Under the pieces are notes generated by a model. The model was not told the DNA's origin. It searched no databases and saw only the letters and a list, made by a program, of their open reading frames with translations. This document shows positions 47,280 to 56,701 of a stretch of DNA of 64,000 nt, piece by piece (the first letter of the stretch is position 1; every line of letters starts with the position of its first letter). A program made the translations under genes and the position numbers. Source of the stretch: Paenibacillus sp. SYP-B4298 (GTDB taxonomy: Bacteria; Bacillota; Bacilli; Paenibacillales; Paenibacillaceae). The DNA lies in NCBI RefSeq assembly GCF_027627475.1, contig NZ_CP115484.1:2960001-3024000 (forward strand). The letters are read 5' to 3'.

Positions 47280-48065
47280 TCAGACCTGCTTCACATGCTT
47301 TTGCATTTGTTGAATTGCTGATTTTTCCAATCTGGATACCTGGGCTTGTGAGATGCCAATCTCGTCTGCAACCTCCATTTGCGTTTTTCCTTGGAAAAAG
47401 CGCATCGATAAGATCATTTTCTCCCGATCGTTCAGTTTATGCATCGCTTCACGCAGGGCGATCTCCTCAATCCAGGTAATATCCTTGTTCCTGTCGTCGC
47501 TGATCTGATCCATTACATAGATCGGATCGCCGCCATCATGATAGATGGGCTCGAATAGCGACACCGGGTCCTGAATCGCATCCAGCGCGAACACCACGTC
47601 CTCCTTCGGCACATTGAGCGCCTCGGATATTTCAAATATGGTGGGCTCCCTGGAGTTCTTGTTGGTCAGACTGTCGCGCACCTGGAGTGCCTTGTACGCA
47701 ATATCCCTCAAGCTTCTGGAGACGCGAATCGGATTGTTGTCCCGCAGATAGCGGCGAATCTCTCCGATGATCATCGGCACCGCATAGGTTGAAAACTTCA
47801 CATTCTGGCTCAGGTCAAAATTGTCAATGGCCTTCATAAGTCCGATACAGCCAACCTGGAACAAATCATCTACAAATTCGCCACGATTGTTGAACCGCTG
47901 TATGACGCTAAGCACAAGACGCAGATTGCCATTCACTAATTTCTCTCTGGCTGCCCGTTCGTTGCGGGTTTGCAATGCCGTGAACAGCTCTCTCATCTCA
48001 GCATTGGTCAGGACAGGCAGTTTCGCGGTATCCACTCCACAGATCTCAACTTTGTTTCGGGTCAA
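47280..48065 (-). CDS. sigG: RNA polymerase sporulation sigma factor SigG
   Basis: A 261-residue late forespore sigma factor. The N-terminus TRNKVEICGVDTAKLPVLTN is nearly the same as B. subtilis sigma-G. Region 2 (LVLSVIQRFNNRGEFVDDLF, then QVGCIGLMKAIDNFDL, KFSTYAVPMIIGEIRRYLRD) and region 4 (GKTQMEVADEIGISQAQVSR) are complete. It starts at TTG 48065, eight bases after GGGAGG. It directs late forespore genes such as ssp genes. Its own promoter carries a sigma-F-like -10 in the short gap after sigE. Confidence 0.97.
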   Translation of the reverse strand: MTRNKVEICGVDTAKLPVLTNAEMRELFTALQTRNERAAREKLVNGNLRLVLSVIQRFNNRGEFVDDLFQVGCIGLMKAIDNFDLSQNVKFSTYAVPMIIGEIRRYLRDNNPIRVSRSLRDIAYKALQVRDSLTNKNSREPTIFEISEALNVPKEDVVFALDAIQDPVSLFEPIYHDGGDPIYVMDQISDDRNKDITWIEEIALREAMHKLNDREKMILSMRFFQGKTQMEVADEIGISQAQVSRLEKSAIQQMQKHVKQV

Positions 48066-48098
48066 CGTGATTACCTCCCAAGGAGAAACATTAATGTA

Positions 48099-48127
48099 CA
48101 TTATCCCCTTGGCACCCTTTTTTATTC
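48099..48127 (-). promoter_or_regulatory. Putative sigma-F promoter of sigG
   Basis: On the minus strand GGGGATAATG (48099-48108) fits the sigma-F -10 consensus GGnnAnAHTR at every fixed position. GAATA (48123-48127) is a partial -35 at 14-base spacing. In B. subtilis sigG is transcribed by sigma-F. Confidence 0.55.
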
Positions 48128-48128
48128 C

Positions 48129-48851
48129 TCACACCATCTTGTTAAATTCTTTGCGCAGTCGCTTTATGATCCGTTTCTCCAGCCGGGAAATGTACGATTG
48201 AGAGATGCCAAGCAGGTCCGCCACATCCTTCTGTGTCTTCTCCTCGCCGTCAGACAGCCCGAAGCGCAGCTCCATAATCATGCGCTCCCGCTCGCTCAGC
48301 TTATCCAGCGCCTTGTGCAGCAGCTTGCGGTCAACCTGTTCCTCGATATTGCGGTAGATCGTGTCATTTTCGGTTCCCAGCACATCCGACAGCAACAGCT
48401 CATTGCCATCCCAATCGATATTCAGCGGCTCGTCAAACGAGACCTCGGTACGAATCTTATTGTTACGGCGCAAGTACATCAGAATTTCGTTCTCGATGCA
48501 GCGTGATGCATAGGTGGCCAGCTTGATCTTTTTCTCCGGATCGAACGTATTGACCGCTTTGATGAGACCGATCGCTCCAATCGATACGAGGTCCTCGATA
48601 TTGATGCCGGTATTTTCAAATTTGCGGGCAATGTAAACGACGAGGCGCAGGTTGCGCTCGATCAGCATCGCACGGATCGCTGTATCGCCGGTGGACAGCT
48701 TGGCGAGCAGATACTCCTCTTCCTCGCGCGTCAGCGGCGGAGGCAGCGCCTCGCTTCCTCCGATGTAATAGATTTCTTCACTTTTTAATCCGAATAAAAA
48801 CATAAACCGATAATAATATAGCTGCAGGACCAATCTCCACTTCACGACCAT
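48129..48851 (-). CDS. sigE: RNA polymerase sporulation sigma factor SigE (pro-form)
   Basis: A 240-residue mother-cell sigma factor made as inactive pro-sigma-E. The hydrophobic, amphipathic pro-sequence ([20 protein letters not shown]) precedes the conserved cleavage region [13 protein letters not shown] and is removed by SpoIIGA. Region 2 ([40 protein letters not shown]) and region 4 ([20 protein letters not shown]) are intact. The ATG at 48851 has GGGAGGG upstream, 23 bases after the spoIIGA stop. Confidence 0.97.
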   Translation of the reverse strand: MVVKWRLVLQLYYYRFMFLFGLKSEEIYYIGGSEALPPPLTREEEEYLLAKLSTGDTAIRAMLIERNLRLVVYIARKFENTGINIEDLVSIGAIGLIKAVNTFDPEKKIKLATYASRCIENEILMYLRRNNKIRTEVSFDEPLNIDWDGNELLLSDVLGTENDTIYRNIEEQVDRKLLHKALDKLSERERMIMELRFGLSDGEEKTQKDVADLLGISQSYISRLEKRIIKRLRKEFNKMV

Positions 48852-48874
48852 CTTGGCAATTCCCTCCCTGTCTG

Positions 48875-49825
48875 TCATACTTCCTGGGACCCGATCTCCA
48901 ATGATTGTTCAACTAATGATGGATGGATAATTGCCCGATAGGCACCATCTGAAGCCAGCGTTCCGCCATCCAGACCAACCAGCACCTTGCGACATTCATA
49001 ATTCCGTCCCTCCTGCTCGATACGAACATAATCGGGCTTGAGCGCCAGCATGAACGAGGTACCCCGGTTCACCCCACGGTACGGGATGAGCCGCAGCCGA
49101 TCTTGCCATACCCATTCCTCTTCTCCAATGCCCGCGACCAGCTTGTCAACTTCGGCCTCTCTAATTCGCGCCAGCCAGGACGGGGGCAGATGATCCTCCC
49201 ATAGTGAAGCCTCCATAACCATAACCGGTGTGCGGGTGAGCGGATCATATAGATGATTGCCTGTATCAATCAGGCCTGTACAGCGCTTCTCCTGTCCCCC
49301 AATGGCAACCTGTACCTCCGCCACATGCTGCAGCAACTGCTCCTTGCGTCTGCGTCCATTGAGCACCCCCTTATACAGCAGCAGCGCTGCCGCAAACGTA
49401 ATCGCCAAAAACAATACACCCATCTTCATCACATGCCCTTGCCCGCCTGTCCTCATCAGCCAGATGCCATTCCATAGCTCGCCATGGCTTTGCAGCAAGT
49501 AGTAGACACCCATCATGCCCCCTGCCGCGGCAAAGCTCACTCCGTAAAAGGCTGCAACGTGGTGAACAAAGCTCTGCAGGCTGGAGAAGCCGAAGGCGAT
49601 CCACACCATGAGCAGCGATAAGCCGAGCTTGGCGCCCAAGGTGAATAACGGAGCCAATGCGGGAACAAACATCATCCCTACATACGCAGCGCCAACGGTG
49701 GCCGAAGCGAGGAGCCGCTTCCAGCTAAAGGGAATGCCGCGTACCCACGCTGTCATAGCCAGTACAGCCGCATCCAGCACAAAATTCAGCATCAAGACGA
49801 GATCAACATACACAACCAGCTCCAC
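48875..49825 (-). CDS. spoIIGA: Sporulation sigma-E factor-processing peptidase SpoIIGA
   Basis: A 316-residue membrane aspartic protease. The N-terminal half has five to six membrane segments ([20 protein letters not shown] at the start). The C-terminal half is a pepsin-like domain with the catalytic Asp in [15 protein letters not shown]. It dimerises in the mother-cell septal membrane, receives the SpoIIR signal from the forespore and cleaves pro-sigma-E, encoded next. It starts at GTG 49825 with AGGGAG upstream. Confidence 0.95.
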   Translation of the reverse strand: MELVVYVDLVLMLNFVLDAAVLAMTAWVRGIPFSWKRLLASATVGAAYVGMMFVPALAPLFTLGAKLGLSLLMVWIAFGFSSLQSFVHHVAAFYGVSFAAAGGMMGVYYLLQSHGELWNGIWLMRTGGQGHVMKMGVLFLAITFAAALLLYKGVLNGRRRKEQLLQHVAEVQVAIGGQEKRCTGLIDTGNHLYDPLTRTPVMVMEASLWEDHLPPSWLARIREAEVDKLVAGIGEEEWVWQDRLRLIPYRGVNRGTSFMLALKPDYVRIEQEGRNYECRKVLVGLDGGTLASDGAYRAIIHPSLVEQSLEIGSQEV

Positions 49826-50030
49826 TCAACTCCCTGTTGCCTGCCGTTTGCGCTACAGCCCTGGCAAGTGCCTTAACCTGGATGATCTAGCCGCCCGCCA
49901 GAGCTATTGCTGCGAGTCGTTGCAGATACCTGTCACTTGGATAGCAGAATGCGTGAGCGTCTGGCATGAGAGCAGGTTCTGTCTGCAGACTCTACATCGC
50001 TTACCGACCTCCAGGGGTTGGCTTTAACCA

Positions 50031-50064
50031 AGTATATTAAAATCTTATTTCAATGTCTGTCTAA
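50031..50064 (-). promoter_or_regulatory. Putative Spo0A-activated spoIIG promoter
   Basis: On the minus strand TTAGAC (50059-50064), a 22-base spacer and TATACT (50031-50036). The over-long 22-base spacer is a known trait of the B. subtilis spoIIG promoter, which needs Spo0A. A Spo0A-box-like TTTGTCGCAAA lies just upstream, around 50087-50097. The rest of the 49826-50152 gap shows no gene. Confidence 0.4.
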
Positions 50065-50103
50065 ACATGCCGTCATGAGTCCTCTTTTTTTGTCGCAAAA
50101 TTA

Positions 50104-50132
50104 GAAAAAGCCCCCAACCGTAGTTGGAGGCT
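50104..50132 (-). terminator. Terminator of ftsZ
   Basis: On the minus strand GCCTCCAAC, loop TACG, GTTGGGGGC and five T, twenty bases after the ftsZ stop. Confidence 0.88.
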
Positions 50133-50152
50133 CGCAGCTTACGAATATTCGA

Positions 50153-51271
50153 TTAACGATCAGAACGAGGGCGATTGCGCAGGAATGCCGGGATGTCCAA
50201 CTGATCGCTGCCCGGAGGCGTACCGAACGGCTTCAGGTTAGGTGCTGACTGGCTGCTCGCACGCGTATCCGCCGCTTCAGCCGGCTGACCCGGATTGCGG
50301 CGCAGCGGGGTTGGCCCCTTATGCTCGAAGCCTGTCGCAATAACCGTCACCTTTATATCATCCTTCATATCTTCTTCGATCATCGCACCAAAGATCATGT
50401 TCACCTCTGGATCGGATGCCGCTATAACGATTTCTGCTGCCTCGTTCACCTCATAGAGCGAGAGATTCGAGCCGCCAGTTATATTCATGATTACGCCCCG
50501 TGCACCATCGATCGACGTTTCCAGCAGTGGACTCATAATGGCCTTGCGCGCAGCCTCGGCGGCCCGGTTCTCACCGGCTGCTATGCCGATTCCCATCAGG
50601 GCGGAGCCACGCTCCGTCATAATCGTCTTCACATCCGCGAAGTCGAGGTTGATCAGGCCGGGTACGGCGATCAGATCGGAGATACCCTGTACCGCCTGAC
50701 GCAGCACATTGTCAGCCGCCTTGAACGCTTCCAGCATCGGGGTTTTCTTGTCCACAATCTCCAGCAAACGATCATTCGGAATGACGATCAGCGTGTCCAC
50801 TTTTTCCTTGAGCGCCTCAATGCCCAGCTCAGCCTGACTGGAGCGTTTGCGTCCCTCGAAGGTAAACGGCCGAGTTACAACCCCTACCGTCAGCGCGCCG
50901 CACTCGCGAGCAATCTCAGCGATTACCGGCGCCGCCCCGGTGCCCGTGCCGCCACCCATACCGGCTGTCACAAATACCATATCTGCACCCTTGAGCGTAT
51001 TGGCAATCAGATCACGAGACTCCTCTGCCGCTTTCTTGCCGACCTCTGGATTGGCTCCCGCACCCAGACCGCGCGTCAGCTTGTCCCCAATCTGCAGCTT
51101 ATGCTCTGACATAGCCAGATGAAGCGCCTGCGCATCCGTGTTGACCGTTATAAATTCAACACCCTTCACACCGCTCTCGATCATCCGGTTAACAGCGTTG
51201 CTGCCGCCTCCGCCTACCCCGATAACCTTGATCTGCGCCAACTGCTCCATATCGAAATCGAATTCCAACAT
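50153..51271 (-). CDS. ftsZ: Cell division GTPase FtsZ
   Basis: A 372-residue tubulin homologue that forms the Z ring. The GTP-binding elements are complete: [14 protein letters not shown] near the start, [14 protein letters not shown] (G-box, ~residues 105-118) and the T7 loop [11 protein letters not shown]. After residue 315 comes a variable linker. The conserved C-terminal peptide DIPAFLRNR binds FtsA and SepF, followed by a basic tail. GGGGGATAATTGAA precedes the ATG. It is co-transcribed with ftsA, 16 bases upstream. Confidence 0.98.
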   Translation of the reverse strand: MLEFDFDMEQLAQIKVIGVGGGGSNAVNRMIESGVKGVEFITVNTDAQALHLAMSEHKLQIGDKLTRGLGAGANPEVGKKAAEESRDLIANTLKGADMVFVTAGMGGGTGTGAAPVIAEIARECGALTVGVVTRPFTFEGRKRSSQAELGIEALKEKVDTLIVIPNDRLLEIVDKKTPMLEAFKAADNVLRQAVQGISDLIAVPGLINLDFADVKTIMTERGSALMGIGIAAGENRAAEAARKAIMSPLLETSIDGARGVIMNITGGSNLSLYEVNEAAEIVIAASDPEVNMIFGAMIEEDMKDDIKVTVIATGFEHKGPTPLRRNPGQPAEAADTRASSQSAPNLKPFGTPPGSDQLDIPAFLRNRPRSDR

Positions 51272-51287
51272 TTCAATTATCCCCCGA

Positions 51288-52529
51288 TCAAATGAATTCG
51301 CTAAACATATTTTTCAACCGCTCAATAAGGCCGGGTTTGGAGGGCGCAGTGGAACTCGCTTTCCGGCCGATGGATTTCTTGGATGTGCTTGCTGGGCGGC
51401 TTCTCATATATTTAGAAACGTATTGTATCATCCCCACCCCGCTCGTATATGCGGGGTCGCGCACGCCGATGTAATCAGGCACCGCGATCCGAACAGAGGA
51501 CTGCAGCTCAAGCTGAGCCAGTTGGAGAACGCCAGGCATCGATACCGCGCCGCCCGTCAGAACATAACCCCCTACCTTGTCCCCAAATCCGAGACGCTTG
51601 ACCTCTTGCATGGCCAGGTGGAACACTTCCTGCATCCGTGGCTCAATAATATTGGCCAGATCCACCTGTGAGAATTCCTTCTCAACATTGCTGCCCATAC
51701 GCATGACCTTGAAGCGCTGATCATCAGCCGCGTCGTCAATCATCGCGCAGCCAAACTTGAGCTTGATCTTCTCCGCCTGCTCCGTCTGAGTGCGCAAGCC
51801 ATACGAAATATCATTGGTGACATACTCACCGCCGATTGGAAGCGTAGAAGTCGCAGCCAGGTTGCCTTGCTCGAATACAGCTACCGTGCAAGAGCCTGCA
51901 CCAACATCGACCAGCACCGTTCCCATCGTCTTCTCATCCTTCGTCAAGCACATCTGGCCGGACGCCAGCGACATGAGAATGACGCCAGAGATGCGGAGCT
52001 CCGCCTTCTCTACACAGCGAATCAAGTTATGTATGGCTGTCTTGGCGCCGGTAATGACCGTCGCCTCCACCTCAAGCCGAACACCGATCATCCCTCGCGG
52101 GTCGGATATGCCATCCAGCCCATCGACTAAAAATTGCTTCGGAACAAGACCGATGATCTCGCGCTCCGGCGGCAGCGCAACTACCTTGGCTGCCTGAAGC
52201 ACCCGTTCAATATCATCTTCTCCGATTTCCCTGTCCTCATTGGATACCGCGACGACACCATGGTTCGTCTGCAATCCGATATGATTTCCCTGAATACCGA
52301 CATACACATCCGTTATTTGAATGCCAACCATGCGTTCCGCATGATCTACAGCATTACGGATGGATTGCACGGTTTGGTCAATATCAACAATTGCTCCCTT
52401 GCGAATACCCTCCGAGTCGGCAGATCCAACTCCAATAATATTAATGGCTCCATTGTTCACTTCACCAATAATAGCACGAACCTTGGATGTACCGATGTCC
52501 AAACTGACGATAATGTCGTTGCTGCTCAA
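51288..52529 (-). CDS. ftsA: Cell division protein FtsA
   Basis: A 413-residue actin-like ATPase that links FtsZ to the membrane. N-terminal phosphate loop [23 protein letters not shown]2-type 1C domain region ~85-160 ([20 protein letters not shown]); second phosphate loop [20 protein letters not shown]; adenosine motif [14 protein letters not shown]. The C-terminal amphipathic helix [15 protein letters not shown] is the membrane anchor. It starts at TTG 52529 with GGAGGT eight bases upstream; an upstream TTG at 52550 has no SD. The sigma-H-type promoter lies about 55 bases before it. Confidence 0.96.
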   Translation of the reverse strand: MSSNDIIVSLDIGTSKVRAIIGEVNNGAINIIGVGSADSEGIRKGAIVDIDQTVQSIRNAVDHAERMVGIQITDVYVGIQGNHIGLQTNHGVVAVSNEDREIGEDDIERVLQAAKVVALPPEREIIGLVPKQFLVDGLDGISDPRGMIGVRLEVEATVITGAKTAIHNLIRCVEKAELRISGVILMSLASGQMCLTKDEKTMGTVLVDVGAGSCTVAVFEQGNLAATSTLPIGGEYVTNDISYGLRTQTEQAEKIKLKFGCAMIDDAADDQRFKVMRMGSNVEKEFSQVDLANIIEPRMQEVFHLAMQEVKRLGFGDKVGGYVLTGGAVSMPGVLQLAQLELQSSVRIAVPDYIGVRDPAYTSGVGMIQYVSKYMRSRPASTSKKSIGRKASSTAPSKPGLIERLKNMFSEFI

Positions 52530-52587
52530 CCCGTGGCACCTCCGTTTCAACAGAAAAAGTTAGGTTGGGACTAACACACTGTTCTAC

Positions 52588-52616
52588 TTATTCAACGTAC
52601 TTTATAGTATCCCTCT
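52588..52616 (-). promoter_or_regulatory. Sigma-H-type promoter of ftsA-ftsZ
   Basis: On the minus strand AGAGGGATA (52608-52616) matches the sigma-H -35 RnAGGAWWW at all but one position. After an 11-base spacer, GTTGAATAA (52588-52596) matches the -10 RnnGAATWW exactly. A sigma-A-like TTGTAG/TATAAA pair with a short spacer overlaps it. B. subtilis ftsAZ also has a sigma-H promoter, used at sporulation onset. Confidence 0.65.
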
Positions 52617-52822
52617 TTTTTCTACAACATTTTTCACCCAGAAAGACCTGCCAATTTACGGAAGCATCCGCAGCGGCAGGCTGGAAGAAGGAGAATAAGG
52701 TTCATTCTGTGCTGTACGTGTACACTGAAAGCTGCGCTGCAGCTAGAAGGATAGCCCTTGCCTTAAATATAACATGAAATCCCATAAATAAAATTCTACC
52801 ATTGTTTGTAGCTATTGAAAAG

Positions 52823-53596
52823 CTATTCACCCTTCTCTTTTTCATTAGAATCTTCACTTTCTCCAAAACCCGATTCATAGCTAGCATACGTGTCGGCTAG
52901 CAGCATCGTCACTCGCCCCGGCGGCTGGCGCTCAATAACAGCATTTAATTGCGGCGCTTTTTCCTTGAGCAGCGAGATTGCCGTAATGATCTCAAACTGT
53001 GTTCGGGTGTAGATTTTGATCCGGTCGGGGTAGGAAGCCGATGGAATCGGGATGATCTCGGAGAAGTCCCCGATGGTCGCTGGCGGCAGCTCGCCAAGCA
53101 CCTTGGTCAGCTTCACCTTGTTCGGATCGTTCTCCGTCCACTTGGACAGCACCGGCTTGTCCACCACGAAGTCTCTGCCCTGCATCGCCAGCGTAGTTCC
53201 GTTGGAGAGCAAGGCCGTGATCTGTCCCGAGGCCGACAGCTCGTACCCTACAGACGGATACTCCTCGACCTGGATATGCACCTCACCCGGAAAGCTCTTC
53301 GTCACCGTCGCCTTCGCTACCGAACTAAGCTGCTCAATCCGTTCCTCGATCGTCGAAGAGGAGGTACCGAAGAACGCATCTCCGATGACAATGCCCGCAG
53401 CCTCCTCGACCTCGGAAACGCCAATGTATTGCTGGCCCGCAATCGTAATCGTGGAGATTTTGCTGATAGAGGAATTGAAGAACAGCACGGTCAACAAGAT
53501 GGCAAACAGCAAAAATAATACAATGAGCAGCTTGCGGTTGCTCTTCCTTCCCGGCCCCGGCTCCTTCAGCACCGGCATGAATTGCGTTTTCTCCAT
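52823..53596 (-). CDS. ftsQ: Cell division protein FtsQ/DivIB
   Basis: A 257-residue bitopic membrane protein of the divisome. Short cytosolic N-terminus (MEKTQFMPVLKEPGPGRKSN), membrane segment ~24-44 (LLIVLFLLFAILLTVLFFNS), then the POTRA domain ISTITIAGQQYIGVSEVEEA and the FtsQ beta domain ending near residue 230, with an acidic tail. It forms a complex with FtsL and DivIC and regulates septal wall synthesis. ATG 53596 has AAGGGGG upstream. Confidence 0.93.
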   Translation of the reverse strand: MEKTQFMPVLKEPGPGRKSNRKLLIVLFLLFAILLTVLFFNSSISKISTITIAGQQYIGVSEVEEAAGIVIGDAFFGTSSSTIEERIEQLSSVAKATVTKSFPGEVHIQVEEYPSVGYELSASGQITALLSNGTTLAMQGRDFVVDKPVLSKWTENDPNKVKLTKVLGELPPATIGDFSEIIPIPSASYPDRIKIYTRTQFEIITAISLLKEKAPQLNAVIERQPPGRVTMLLADTYASYESGFGESEDSNEKEKGE

Positions 53597-53719
53597 AACG
53601 TTCCCCCTTCTGGCGGAAATGTACACATGAATAGGACAGATGAAGGGCTGCGACTGTTGCCCCTGTACCCTATTCACCTCCTCCGCTTTAAATAAAGCAG
53701 ATCGTCATAAAAAGCTTGT

Positions 53720-53765
53720 TCGCCTAATAATTTAAAATATCCGGTCCCTCTAGGGGAGGAACCGG
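53720..53765 (-). terminator. Weak hairpin terminator after murA
   Basis: On the minus strand CCGGTTCC, loop, GGGACCGG followed by ATATTTTAAATTATT, about 20 bases after the murA stop. The tract is A/T mixed, so partial readthrough to ftsQ is likely. Confidence 0.45.
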
Positions 53766-53786
53766 CTGTGTCCTCGCAGGTGAAGC

Positions 53787-55070
53787 TTAACCGGAAATCA
53801 CTTGGTTGTTGGATATGGCGGCATAACGGCTAATACGCGCGCCCAGTTGGAGGAACATCTCTTCAATTCGGTCGTATCCGCGGTCAATATGATGCACCTG
53901 CTCGACGACAGTGGTGCCCTTGGCAGCAAGCCCTGCAATGACGAGCGCTGCTCCTGCCCGCAGATCCGTCGCCTCCACAGTGGCTCCGTGAAGCCGGCGA
54001 ACGCCGCGAATAATCGCTGCATTATAATCAACCCGAATATCTGCCCCCATCCTGATCAGCTCATCGACATGCTTGAAGCGACCCTCAAAGACCGTCTCCT
54101 TCATGACGCTGATGCCGTCGGACAGCGCAAGCAGCACCATCACCTGGGATTGCAGGTCGGTCGGGAACGAAGGATACGGCGCGGTTACAATTCTCTCCAC
54201 TGCGCGGGGTCTACCCGAACATCCAACCTTTATTATATCATCCTCGATTGCAACTTGAACACCTGCACGCCGCAGCACATGGATGAGCGAGGTCAAGTGG
54301 CCGGGGTTTGCGTTTTGCAGCGTCACCTCTCCCCCGGTAACGGCCGCAGCCACCATGAGGGTGCCCGTTACGATCCGGTCAGGGATAATCCTATAGCGGC
54401 ATGGCGCTAGCGCCTTGACCCCTTCGATCGTAATAGTGTCCCCTCCCGCCCCTGCAACCTTTGCCCCCATCGCATTTAGAAAGTGCTGCAGGTCCTCAAT
54501 CTCCGGCTCGCGCGCCGCATTCTTAATCGACGTCACACCCTCGGCAAGAACAGCCGCCATCATCAGATTTTCAGTTGCGCCTACGCTGGGGAAATCCAGT
54601 GTAATGGTTGTTCCGCGCAGGCCGTCCGTCCGGCATACCATCCGGTTGCCGAATTCTTCGATGTCCGCACCAAGCGCCTTGAGCCCCCGGATGTGGATGT
54701 CGATTTTTCGTTCGCCGATCGCACAGCCTCCTGGCTGATACAGATGCACCTCACCGAAGCGGGCAAGCAGCGGCCCCATCAGGAAGATCGAGGAACGCAT
54801 CTGACGCATCAGCTCCTCAGGGATATGGACGGAATGCATCGCGGATGTATCCAGCACCACCGTCTGTCCATTATGCTCGGCTCGGCAGCCGAGCCCGCGC
54901 AAAATGTCTAGCATTACCTCGATGTCCCGCAGCTTGGGTACATCGTCGATGATGACGATGCCCTCAGCCAGCATGCTGGCAGCTAAAATCGGCAATGCGG
55001 CATTTTTTGCTCCTTGGATAACAATGGTTCCTGAGAGTGGTTTCCCGCCTTCAATCACCAATTTGTCCAA
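53787..55070 (-). CDS. murA: UDP-N-acetylglucosamine 1-carboxyvinyltransferase
   Basis: A 427-residue enzyme that transfers enolpyruvate to UDP-GlcNAc, the first committed step of peptidoglycan synthesis and the target of fosfomycin. The fosfomycin-reactive Cys lies in YQPGGCAIGERKIDIHIRGL. The start MDKLVIEGGKPLSGTIVIQG and RPRAVERIVTAPYPSFPTDL are conserved. It has the inside-out alpha/beta barrel length expected. B. subtilis has murB between murG and divIB; here murA is in that place, next to a murB remnant. Confidence 0.97.
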   Translation of the reverse strand: MDKLVIEGGKPLSGTIVIQGAKNAALPILAASMLAEGIVIIDDVPKLRDIEVMLDILRGLGCRAEHNGQTVVLDTSAMHSVHIPEELMRQMRSSIFLMGPLLARFGEVHLYQPGGCAIGERKIDIHIRGLKALGADIEEFGNRMVCRTDGLRGTTITLDFPSVGATENLMMAAVLAEGVTSIKNAAREPEIEDLQHFLNAMGAKVAGAGGDTITIEGVKALAPCRYRIIPDRIVTGTLMVAAAVTGGEVTLQNANPGHLTSLIHVLRRAGVQVAIEDDIIKVGCSGRPRAVERIVTAPYPSFPTDLQSQVMVLLALSDGISVMKETVFEGRFKHVDELIRMGADIRVDYNAAIIRGVRRLHGATVEATDLRAGAALVIAGLAAKGTTVVEQVHHIDRGYDRIEEMFLQLGARISRYAAISNNQVISG

Positions 55071-55147
55071 TGTATCACCTCCGATTTACCGCTCACCCAC
55101 CGCCAATACTTCGGGTACCAAGTCAATTCCACGATGTTCCTTGACTT

Positions 55148-55495
55148 TTATTGAATATTGGCTATGAGGGATAGAACGTCTTCAGCTGTCACTTGCCCGG
55201 TGTCTACAATGAAATTGGCATGTTGCCCGGTTACCTCCGCCACGCCGCAGCCGAGTCGCTGCGACAGGGTCGCTTCAATCAGCCACGCGGCTCTCCGGAT
55301 TGCGAAATCTGCTGCCCGTTCCCTGTTTCCGATACAATCCCAGCTGATTTGAATTGATGTGGTCATTCCGATCCGTGTGCGCTTGCCTTCCGTGCAGGCG
55401 GCTCGCCTGCAATGCCCGCTATCGTATCTTGCGAATTTCAGCTTGGCAAGCCCGCCCCGAAGATGCTCCTTCACGGATGGAACACTGCTACACAA
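55148..55495 (-). pseudogene. murB C-terminal remnant
   Basis: The reading frame (up to 115 codons) ends with about 47 residues that align with the C-terminus of UDP-N-acetylenolpyruvoylglucosamine reductase: AAWLIEATLSQRLGCGVAEV, then TGQHANFIVDTGQVTAEDVL and SLIANIQ. This is the MurB pattern A-x-LIE-x-x-GLKG-x-x-x-GGA-x-VS-x-x-HANFIVN-x-G-x-ATA-x-DV-x-x-LI. The FAD domain and the active-site Ser region (PSAGSVFKNP) are missing, so no reductase activity is possible. It lies where murB normally is, after murG. A weak SD precedes an ATG at 55363, so a short peptide may still be made. Confidence 0.65.
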
Positions 55496-55588
55496 TCGCT
55501 AGCGCCTAGGGAAGCGGCTACGATTATACGCTATCTTATGCCCCCTGCAAGGGGAGTGTGACAAAGGCCCATACGACAAAGCAGCAGC

Positions 55589-56695
55589 TTATCGCTGCCT
55601 TTGCTGGGCAAGCCGTTGCAGCTCGTTAATAATCAAGGAGGCCGATTCAGGCTTGCCTAGCGTCAGCGCCGCCTGCTTCATAGCAGCCAGTCGCTCCGGG
55701 CTCGTCATGATAGCGCGAATGTCGCCTAGCAGCCTCTCCCCGCTCAGCTCCTTCTCCAGCACCATCTCCGCCGCTCCTGCAACCGCGAGGCCGCGCGCAT
55801 TATGCTCCTGATGATTGTTCGTCACGTTCGGAGAAGGAATCAGTATAGACGGAATGCCAAGCGCAGTCAGCTCGGCAAGCGTCGAGGCGCCAGAGCGGCT
55901 GACCACCAGCGAGGAGGCAGCAAGCACCTGAGCCATGTTATGCAGATAGGGCAGCACCACCAGATTCGCCGGTACTGCCCGGCTCTTGAGCTGCTGCTGA
56001 ATCGTCTCGTAATAGCTCTCGCCCGTCACGAAGACGAAATGGACATCTGCTAGCGTCCCGAGCGCAGGCAGCATATCCACTACCGCTTCATTAAGCGCCC
56101 TCGCTCCCCGGCTGCCGCCGAAGATCAACACAATCCGACCGCCAGGACGTATACCGAGCGAGGCATAACCCGCCGCACGATCCGCCTGCAACACCTGGGT
56201 CGCACACGGGTTGCCAGTGAACAGCACATGCTTGCCGGTAAAATGCGAGGCCGAATCCTCAAAGCTGACCGCAACGGTCTTCGCATAGCGGCTCAGAAAT
56301 TGATTCGTCAGACCCGGAATCACATTCTGCTCATGAATGAGCGTCGGAATGCCAAGCCTCGCAGCCGCGTACACGACCGGCCCGCATACATACCCGCCAG
56401 TACCTACCACGACATCAGGCTTGAAGCGCCGCAGCAGCTCCTTGGATCGGCTGGTCGCCTTCAGGAAACGAAGCACGGTCTTTACATTTTCCAGGGACAG
56501 CTTACGCTTGAATCCCGTAATTTCAACCGCTTCAAACGGAATATTAGCCGCCGGAACAATTCGCGACTCCAGTCCTTTAGTTGTACCTATATATAGTAGA
56601 GAAGTCCCAGGAATGTCCTGCAATGCCTGCTTTCCGACCGCTAGTGCGGGATAGATATGCCCACCCGTACCGCCGCCAGTCAATACGATTCGCAT
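55589..56695 (-). CDS. murG: Lipid II synthase MurG (GlcNAc transferase)
   Basis: A 368-residue GT28-family glycosyltransferase that adds GlcNAc to lipid I, giving lipid II, at the inner membrane face. The G-loops are present: VLTGGGTGGHIYPALAVGKQ at the start and LIFGGSRGARALNEAV near residue 190. The UDP-binding region has VSRSGASTLAELTALGIPSI and LIPSPNVTNNHQEHNARGLA. GAGGTGACG precedes the ATG, seven bases after the spoVE stop. Confidence 0.97.
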   Translation of the reverse strand: MRIVLTGGGTGGHIYPALAVGKQALQDIPGTSLLYIGTTKGLESRIVPAANIPFEAVEITGFKRKLSLENVKTVLRFLKATSRSKELLRRFKPDVVVGTGGYVCGPVVYAAARLGIPTLIHEQNVIPGLTNQFLSRYAKTVAVSFEDSASHFTGKHVLFTGNPCATQVLQADRAAGYASLGIRPGGRIVLIFGGSRGARALNEAVVDMLPALGTLADVHFVFVTGESYYETIQQQLKSRAVPANLVVLPYLHNMAQVLAASSLVVSRSGASTLAELTALGIPSILIPSPNVTNNHQEHNARGLAVAGAAEMVLEKELSGERLLGDIRAIMTSPERLAAMKQAALTLGKPESASLIINELQRLAQQRQR

Positions 56696-56701
56696 GAAGC
56701 G

